Under the pieces are notes generated by a model, which searched no databases, was not told the origin of the DNA, and saw only the letters and a program-made list of their open reading frames with translations. Made by a program: the position numbers and the translations under genes. Positions 59,310-64,000 of a stretch of DNA of 64,000 nucleotides are shown one piece after another (the first letter of the stretch is position 1; every line of letters begins with the position of its first letter). Source of the DNA: Streptomyces curacoi (GTDB taxonomy: Bacteria; Actinomycetota; Actinomycetes; Streptomycetales; Streptomycetaceae); NCBI RefSeq assembly GCF_001513975.1, contig NZ_KQ947989.1:310001-374000 (forward strand), given 5' to 3'.

Positions 59310-60557
59310 GGCGCGGTTGAGGCGCGTTCGTCTGCGAGCTGTTCGCTCGCCCACGCCCCAGGCAGCGGCGTGCACCGGGGACGCCGCGTCGCAGCGTTCC
59401 GGACCGGGGAACAGTCCGGTCGGCCCCGTGACCACCCACAGGGCCGACGTGCCGTCGCCGGCCGGCGTACACAGCCCGGCGGCCGTCATGATCAGCTCGG
59501 TCCTCTCGGTGACCGTCTCCACCGCGTCGGTGACAGCGGCGGCGTCGCACAGGAGTGCCACCACGCCGACCGGATGTGCCGCCGATGCCCGGGGCTGCCG
59601 TGTGCCGACGTCGGTGATGCCGACGCTCTTGGCACCGGCTGCGGTGAGGGCGCGCCCGAGGTGCTGGGCGGTCGGGTCGTCGGGATGTGCGGTGACGATG
59701 AGCCAGTTGCCCTCGGCCCGTACGGGTGCCGGTGACGCGGCGACCGTGCTGGTCCGGGCGCGCCGGGCGAGCAGAACGGAGTAGTCCTGGTCGGCCTCGC
59801 CGCTGGTCCGTGCGACCGTGTCGAAGCCGCCGGCGCGCAGAACGGCGGGCCATGCGTCCGGGCGCTGCGCCGGGATGCCGACTGTTCCGCCGTGCGCCAT
59901 CGACTCCAGCATGCGCCCCAGAACGGAGAGCGGGTGACCCGCTGCTCCCTCGGGCAGCGCCCGGTCTGCGGCGACGATGCCCGGCCGCAGGACGACGACC
60001 GGTCGGCCGTGGCTCTGCGCCCACTGCCGTACCAGACACTCGGCCTCGAACTTCGTGGCGTCGTAGTGGGTTTCGAAGCCGTGCACGCCACTCAGGTCGC
60101 TCTCCATGACGCAGCCGCTCGGGCGGGCACCGGCCACCGCGATGGAGCTGACGTGCACGAGCTGGCAGGCGGGCGGGGTCACCGCCGCGAAAGCGAGCAC
60201 TTCGGCCGTGCCCTGGACGTTGACCCGGCACAACCGCTCACGTGCCCCGGTCAGTGCGATGTCGCTCGCGCAGTGCCATACGGCGCCCACCTCACCGGCC
60301 AGCCGCGCGTACAGCGCGGGAGACAGCCCCAGCCATGGCTTCGTGACATCCCCGCTGACGCAGCGCAGGTCCCTGTGGAGGGATCCGTCGAGCGTGCCTT
60401 CACCCACCCCCCGGAGAGCCTCGATCATCCGGTCCCGCAGGCGGGACGGATCTCCGCGCCCCAGCACGACGACATGCTCGGAGCGGGTGGTGAGCAGGGC
60501 GTGCGCGATACGGGAGCCGAGAAACCCGGTGGCTCCAGTGAGCAGTACGGTCACCAC
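59310..60557 (-). pseudogene. thioester-reductase-like domain fused to PKS MT tail and KR half
   Basis: From GTG 60557 a Rossmann NAD(P)-binding domain of thioester-reductase/NAD_binding_4 type reads VLLTGATGFLGSRIAHALL, VHVSSIAVAGARP and HYDATKFEAECLV. Near 59900 it changes without a stop into a methyltransferase-type tail (LRAGGFDTVARTSG, DYSVLLARR) and then a KR structural half (NWLIVTAHPDDPTAQHLG, LWVVTGPTGLFPG, AAWGVGER), after which PKS similarity ends near 59310. The frame is open, so a chimeric protein might be made, but the reductase lacks its C-terminal part. I read it as a deletion fusion. Confidence 0.72.
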
Positions 60558-60651
60558 TGCACAAGAGCACAGCACCCCGGAGGTCGGCAAAACAAGGCGT
60601 CACCCTTCGAACGCAGTGTGTAACAAAACCACCGCTCAGTCAGGAGCCAGA

Positions 60652-61866
60652 GTGAGCCTTCCACTTGGCCCGGTGGACCGGAGCTTCATCTACGGCGACT
60701 TCGAGCCACAGCCTGCTACGGGATTCTTCCTGGACTTCGAAGGAGAACCTCCGTCCAGAGAGGGCTTGGTGGCGCGGGTCGAGGAACGTCTGGGCTCACT
60801 CCCGGCACTGCGGCAGCTGCGGCCTCAGCGAGGACAACGGCTATGGCCCGTGGTGTCTGCAGGTGGTGTCGATCCCGCAGCACATGTGCGTTTTGCGGCC
60901 GACGACGACCTGTCCCCTTTCCCCGAGGCGTTGTTGGCGATGCCGCTCCCGGCGGGCCGGCCGGCGTGGGACCTGTGGTGCACGCCGGGCAGAGGTGACG
61001 GCGGGTTCCAGGTCGCTTTCCGCATCCACCACGCCGTACACGACGGGATGGGCGCGGCCCACGATGTTGTGACCCTGCTTTCGGACAACGGCCCGCCGCC
61101 GCTGCGGCCGGTGGAACGACAGCGGCCCACTGTCTCCGGTTGTGCCGCCGTCGTCACGGATCTGGCTGGAGCGCTGTGCCGCAGGCGGGAGGGCCGGTCC
61201 GCTCCCCCTTCGCCCTCCGGCGACGTGGTGCGGTGGGCGTGGGCGGAAGTGCCCGAGCAGGTCGTAGAGGAGATCGCACGGTCAGCGCGGTGCACGGTGA
61301 ACGACGTCTGCTTGGCGGCTTTCGCCCGGGCGCTGCGGAGGTGGGCCTGCCGGACAGGGGCACGCGCTGACACCCGTCATCGGGACTTCGACGCCGTCGT
61401 CCCCATGTCCACCCGCGACGGACGAAGCGGAACGGCACTCGGCAACCATCTGGTCGCCTACCGACTTGCTCTGCCCGTCTCGGCCGGGAGCTTCGAGGAA
61501 GCGGTGGACCGGGTGGCCTCACAGAGTCGCGCGGCGCGCTCTCACCGGCGACGTGATGCGGCACGCCGGCTGCTTGAGCTGGCCCCGACCGCCGTGGGTG
61601 CCTGGGCGAGCAGGGTGATGGTGGGACCGGGTGCCGCAGCGATGACCGCCAGCAGTCTGACGTTCCCCGCCGTGGGTTCCTGTCTGGGGGCGCGCCTGGT
61701 GGGAGCCTCGATGTTCTACAACCTCGCGGGTGGCCTGAAGTCCTATCTGTCCTTCACACGAGCACAGGGTGTGGTGCGGTGCGCACTGGCGTACCGAGCC
61801 TCCTGGGGCGCGGGCAGCCTGCCGGCGCTCTGGCGGCACATCATTGTCCGGCCAAGTACCGGATAA
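60652..61866 (+). CDS. WS/DGAT-type wax ester / diacylglycerol acyltransferase
   Basis: A 404-residue acyltransferase of the WS/DGAT family. The catalytic HHAVHDG motif (HHxxxDG, residues 126-132) is intact, with the later VPMSTR and GNHLVAYRLALPV blocks and a C-terminal SLTFPAVG/FYNLAGGLKSYL region. It transfers an acyl group from acyl-CoA to an alcohol or diacylglycerol. It is somewhat shorter than the usual 450-470 residues. The GTG follows AGGAG. It is divergent from the reductase remnant, whose family makes aldehydes and alcohols, a possible former substrate supply. Confidence 0.85.
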   Translation: MSLPLGPVDRSFIYGDFEPQPATGFFLDFEGEPPSREGLVARVEERLGSLPALRQLRPQRGQRLWPVVSAGGVDPAAHVRFAADDDLSPFPEALLAMPLPAGRPAWDLWCTPGRGDGGFQVAFRIHHAVHDGMGAAHDVVTLLSDNGPPPLRPVERQRPTVSGCAAVVTDLAGALCRRREGRSAPPSPSGDVVRWAWAEVPEQVVEEIARSARCTVNDVCLAAFARALRRWACRTGARADTRHRDFDAVVPMSTRDGRSGTALGNHLVAYRLALPVSAGSFEEAVDRVASQSRAARSHRRRDAARRLLELAPTAVGAWASRVMVGPGAAAMTASSLTFPAVGSCLGARLVGASMFYNLAGGLKSYLSFTRAQGVVRCALAYRASWGAGSLPALWRHIIVRPSTG

Positions 61867-62023
61867 GGCGTTCCCTGGCAGAGCATCGTCCGCCCCGGCG
61901 GAGGTCGCCGGCGTCGACCCGTACGGGGGCATGCTCCCTGTTCCGCACTGTGGCTGCCCCCACCTGCGAATCGGCGGCCAGCCCGAGTGACCTCGTCGCG
62001 GCGCGTGCCTAGCGTTATGGCGC

Positions 62024-63247
62024 ATGGCCTTATCCCTGATCACCTCGACGCTGGGCAGACGCACAGGCGTGGCGGCCCTGTTGGCGGCCCTCGTCGTGCC
62101 TGTCGTCCCGGCCGCCGCGCAGCCGCCCGTTGCCCCGCGGCACCCCGTCTGCAAACCGCACGGCGAACTGCGCCAAGCGCTGCGCACACTCACGGATCGC
62201 GACCGGATCACCGGTGCCGCGGTCCTCGTCACCGACGCCACCGCGGGCGCGGCCTGCGGGAGTTGGGCCGAGACCGCCGGGACGGCCGACCTGAGCACGG
62301 GCCGCCCCATGAACGCCACCGACCGGCTGCGCGCGGGCAGCGTCACCAAGACGTTCACCGCGACCGTCGTGCTCCAGCTCGCCGCCGAGCACCGGATCGC
62401 GCTCGACGCTCCCGTCGACCGCTACCTGCCCGGCCTGATCCGGCACAACGGCTACGACGGCCGCCGTATCACCGTACGGCAACTGCTGCGGCACACCAGC
62501 GGGCTACCCGACTACCTCGACGCCCCCGAGTGGGAGCGCCCCGAACGCCTGCGGTACCGCCACTTCGAGCCGCGCGAGCTGGTCGCCCGCGCCCTCGACC
62601 TGCCGCGCCCGAGCGGTGCGTGGCACTACGCCACCACCAACTACCTCCTCGCGGGCCTGATCATCCGCGAGGTCACCGGTAACTCACCGGAGACGGAGAT
62701 TACCCGCCGCGTGATCCGGCCCCTCGGGCTGCGCGACACGTACTGGCCCGGGGACGACACCCGCATCCGCGGACCGCACTCGCGCAGTTACTTCACCGCC
62801 GAGGACGGCCGCCGCACCGACGGCACCGCCTGGAACACGACCTTCGGCGGGGTCGGCGGCGCGCTGGTCTCCACACCCGCCGACCTGACCCGGTTCATCA
62901 CCGCGCTGCTCGGCGGCCGTCTGCTGCCCGCGGACCAACTGGCCGAGATGCGGCGGACGGTGGCCGCCGACCCCGACCGGCTCTGGCCCGGCGCCCGCTA
63001 CGGGCTCGGCCTGATCGCCTCCCCGCTGCGCTGCGGCGGGGAGTGGTGGGGCCATGCGGGGACCGTGCCGGGAGGTCACCGGGCGCTGACCGCCGTGGGC
63101 CCCGGCGGGCGGAGCGTCGCCGCCGCGCTCAACGAGGTACCGGCCACGCTCCAGGCCGAACAGGACTTCCTCGACATGGTCCAGACCGCCTTCTGCGAAG
63201 ACCGGTCCTCCGAAGGAACAGAACCCGAAGAAGGGAAACATCAGTGA
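62024..63247 (+). CDS. secreted serine hydrolase (class C beta-lactamase / DD-peptidase family)
   Basis: A 407-residue secreted enzyme. A signal peptide (1-33) precedes a serine beta-lactamase-like fold: SVTK (Ser near 106, Lys near 109), YATTN (the Tyr motif) and HAGTVPG (the HxG motif in place of KTG). This is the R61-type D,D-carboxypeptidase / esterase pattern common in Streptomyces. Substrates may be peptidoglycan peptides or D-amino esters. Its TGA overlaps the GTG of the next gene (GTGA). TAGCGT about 15 bases before the ATG could be a -10 element. Confidence 0.85.
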   Translation: MALSLITSTLGRRTGVAALLAALVVPVVPAAAQPPVAPRHPVCKPHGELRQALRTLTDRDRITGAAVLVTDATAGAACGSWAETAGTADLSTGRPMNATDRLRAGSVTKTFTATVVLQLAAEHRIALDAPVDRYLPGLIRHNGYDGRRITVRQLLRHTSGLPDYLDAPEWERPERLRYRHFEPRELVARALDLPRPSGAWHYATTNYLLAGLIIREVTGNSPETEITRRVIRPLGLRDTYWPGDDTRIRGPHSRSYFTAEDGRRTDGTAWNTTFGGVGGALVSTPADLTRFITALLGGRLLPADQLAEMRRTVAADPDRLWPGARYGLGLIASPLRCGGEWWGHAGTVPGGHRALTAVGPGGRSVAAALNEVPATLQAEQDFLDMVQTAFCEDRSSEGTEPEEGKHQ

Positions 63248-64000
63248 ACCGCTTGGCCCGCTCGCCGAAGAGCGCTTCGGGAACGACGAGAAAGGCCGCC
63301 CTGAGCCTGGCCGCCACCGCTCTCGCCCTCGCCACGCTGCCCACCACGATCCTCCCGGCCCAGGCGGCCTCCGACCCGCTCGCCCGCTACCACCACCAGC
63401 GCCTCGACTGGAAGAGCTGTGTGCTCGGCCCGGACGACGCGACCGGCAAGGAGCTGGAGCAGGCGGGCGCCCAATGCGCCGACGTGACCGTGCCGTTGGA
63501 CTACAGCGACCCCGGCGGCCGTACGATCACCGTCGCGATCTCCCGTATCCGCGCCACCGACACCGCCCACCGCGTCGGCCCGCTGCTGCTCAACGGCGGC
63601 GGCCCCGGCGGGCAGACGCTCGGTGACCCGCCGTGGGTCCGCAAGGCGATGAAGGACGTCGCCGCACGCTACGACGTGGTGGGCGTGGATCCCCGCTTCG
63701 TCGGCCGCAGCACCCCACTGGACTGCCACTGGCCGACCGGCTCCGCGTTCCGGGGCGCGGGCGTCGACCGCGCCGGGTTCGACCGCATGACGGCGTTCTC
63801 CGAGGGCCTCGCCCAGCGCTGCCGGCAGCACGCGGGTGGTGTGCTGCCGCACGTCACCACCCGGAACACCGCACGCGACCTGGACGTCATCCGCGCCGCG
63901 CTCGGTGAGCGGCGGATCTCCTACCTGGGTTACTCGTACGGCAGTTACCTGGGCGAGGTGTACACCACGATGTTCCCCGGCCGCACCGAACGAGTCGTCC
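63244..64000 (+). CDS. secreted alpha/beta hydrolase, tripeptidyl aminopeptidase type (5' part)
   Basis: The first 252 residues of a gene that runs off the window. A signal peptide (hydrophobic core then PAQAA near 41) is followed by WKSC, VPLDYSDPGGRTI, NGGGPGGQTL (oxyanion), and GYSYGSYLG with nucleophile Ser231. This is the SlpD/SlpE/Tap-like tripeptidyl-aminopeptidase family of secreted Streptomyces hydrolases. In the usual DxRGxGxS block it has DPRFVGRS. GTG start after AAGGG, overlapping the previous stop, so the two extracellular hydrolases are coupled. Confidence 0.88.
   Translation, partial: MNRLARSPKSASGTTRKAALSLAATALALATLPTTILPAQAASDPLARYHHQRLDWKSCVLGPDDATGKELEQAGAQCADVTVPLDYSDPGGRTITVAISRIRATDTAHRVGPLLLNGGGPGGQTLGDPPWVRKAMKDVAARYDVVGVDPRFVGRSTPLDCHWPTGSAFRGAGVDRAGFDRMTAFSEGLAQRCRQHAGGVLPHVTTRNTARDLDVIRAALGERRISYLGYSYGSYLGEVYTTMFPGRTERVV

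Noticed and set aside
1..64000. tRNA or rRNA genes
   Set aside because: I saw no tRNA cloverleaf with GGTTCGAATCC-type T arm and no rRNA-like conserved stretch, although no covariance search could be run.

Overview
The window is high-GC actinobacterial DNA, almost certainly from a Streptomyces chromosome. The GC-rich codon use, frequent GTG starts, GGAGG-type ribosome sites, many secreted carbohydrate-active enzymes with CBM2/CBM13/CBM42-type modules, and a blaA-blaB/blaL beta-lactamase locus all point that way. It reads like an accessory chromosome arm: catabolic and secreted-enzyme islands alternate with a small biosynthetic locus, a surface-glycan-like locus and a patch of decaying PKS and transposase DNA. 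I saw no rRNA, tRNA or CRISPR array.

Layout. (1) 1-4.6 kb: membrane and stress genes (DUF2243 tail, CtaG-like protein, hemerythrin/Rho-N protein, unknown small genes, FUSC-type exporter). (2) 4.6-7.6 kb: a secreted polysaccharide operon (SGNH esterase-CBM2, then GH5 mannanase-FN3-CBM2) behind a perfect CebR-type box. (3) 7.7-8.2 kb: an EF-hand protein and an 18-bp tandem repeat. (4) 8.2-12.3 kb: the bla locus (LysR activator blaA and penicillin-recognising-type blaB, divergent from a lipoprotein class A beta-lactamase) beside a 5'-truncated membrane-protein gene. (5) 12.3-19.5 kb: YcxB-like protein, methyltransferase, DUF1877, secreted lipase, then a divergent GH43-CBM42 / GH27-CBM13 pair. 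(6) 19.6-24.2 kb: a D-amino-acid-dehydrogenase-like / ornithine-cyclodeaminase-like / MFS unit with its GntR regulator and three copies of one operator. (7) 24.4-30.1 kb: orphan histidine kinase, DUF4333 protein, ABC exporter pair, pectate lyase under a LacI-type palindrome.

(8) 30.4-40.2 kb: a compact leftward biosynthetic locus: acyltransferase, acyl-CoA oxidase-like protein, a KASIII-like enzyme, SDR, a second KASIII, ACP and KASII. Most junctions overlap and so look translationally coupled. The last three have the same content and order as redP-redQ-redR of prodiginine pathways, which make a dedicated fatty-acyl chain. A helix-turn-helix regulator with 16-bp tandem repeats upstream sits at the head. 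Broken gene remnants lie on both sides.

(9) 41-51.7 kb: secreted protein, MFS/spermidine-synthase-like protein, then a glycosyltransferase locus (ArnT-like, a choice-of-anchor/lamin-tail protein without a signal peptide, two GT2 enzymes) followed by two paralogous PucR/CdaR-type regulators. (10) 51.7-53.5 kb: a HEAT / MerR-HEAT operon behind a MerR-like dyad. (11) 53.5-60.6 kb: remnants of one highly reducing PKS module (methyltransferase tail, KR structural half, ER tail, KR catalytic half, ACP), apparently split by about 4 kb holding small secreted proteins and two related IS remnants. (12) 60.6-64 kb: WS/DGAT acyltransferase, secreted serine hydrolase and the start of a secreted alpha/beta hydrolase.
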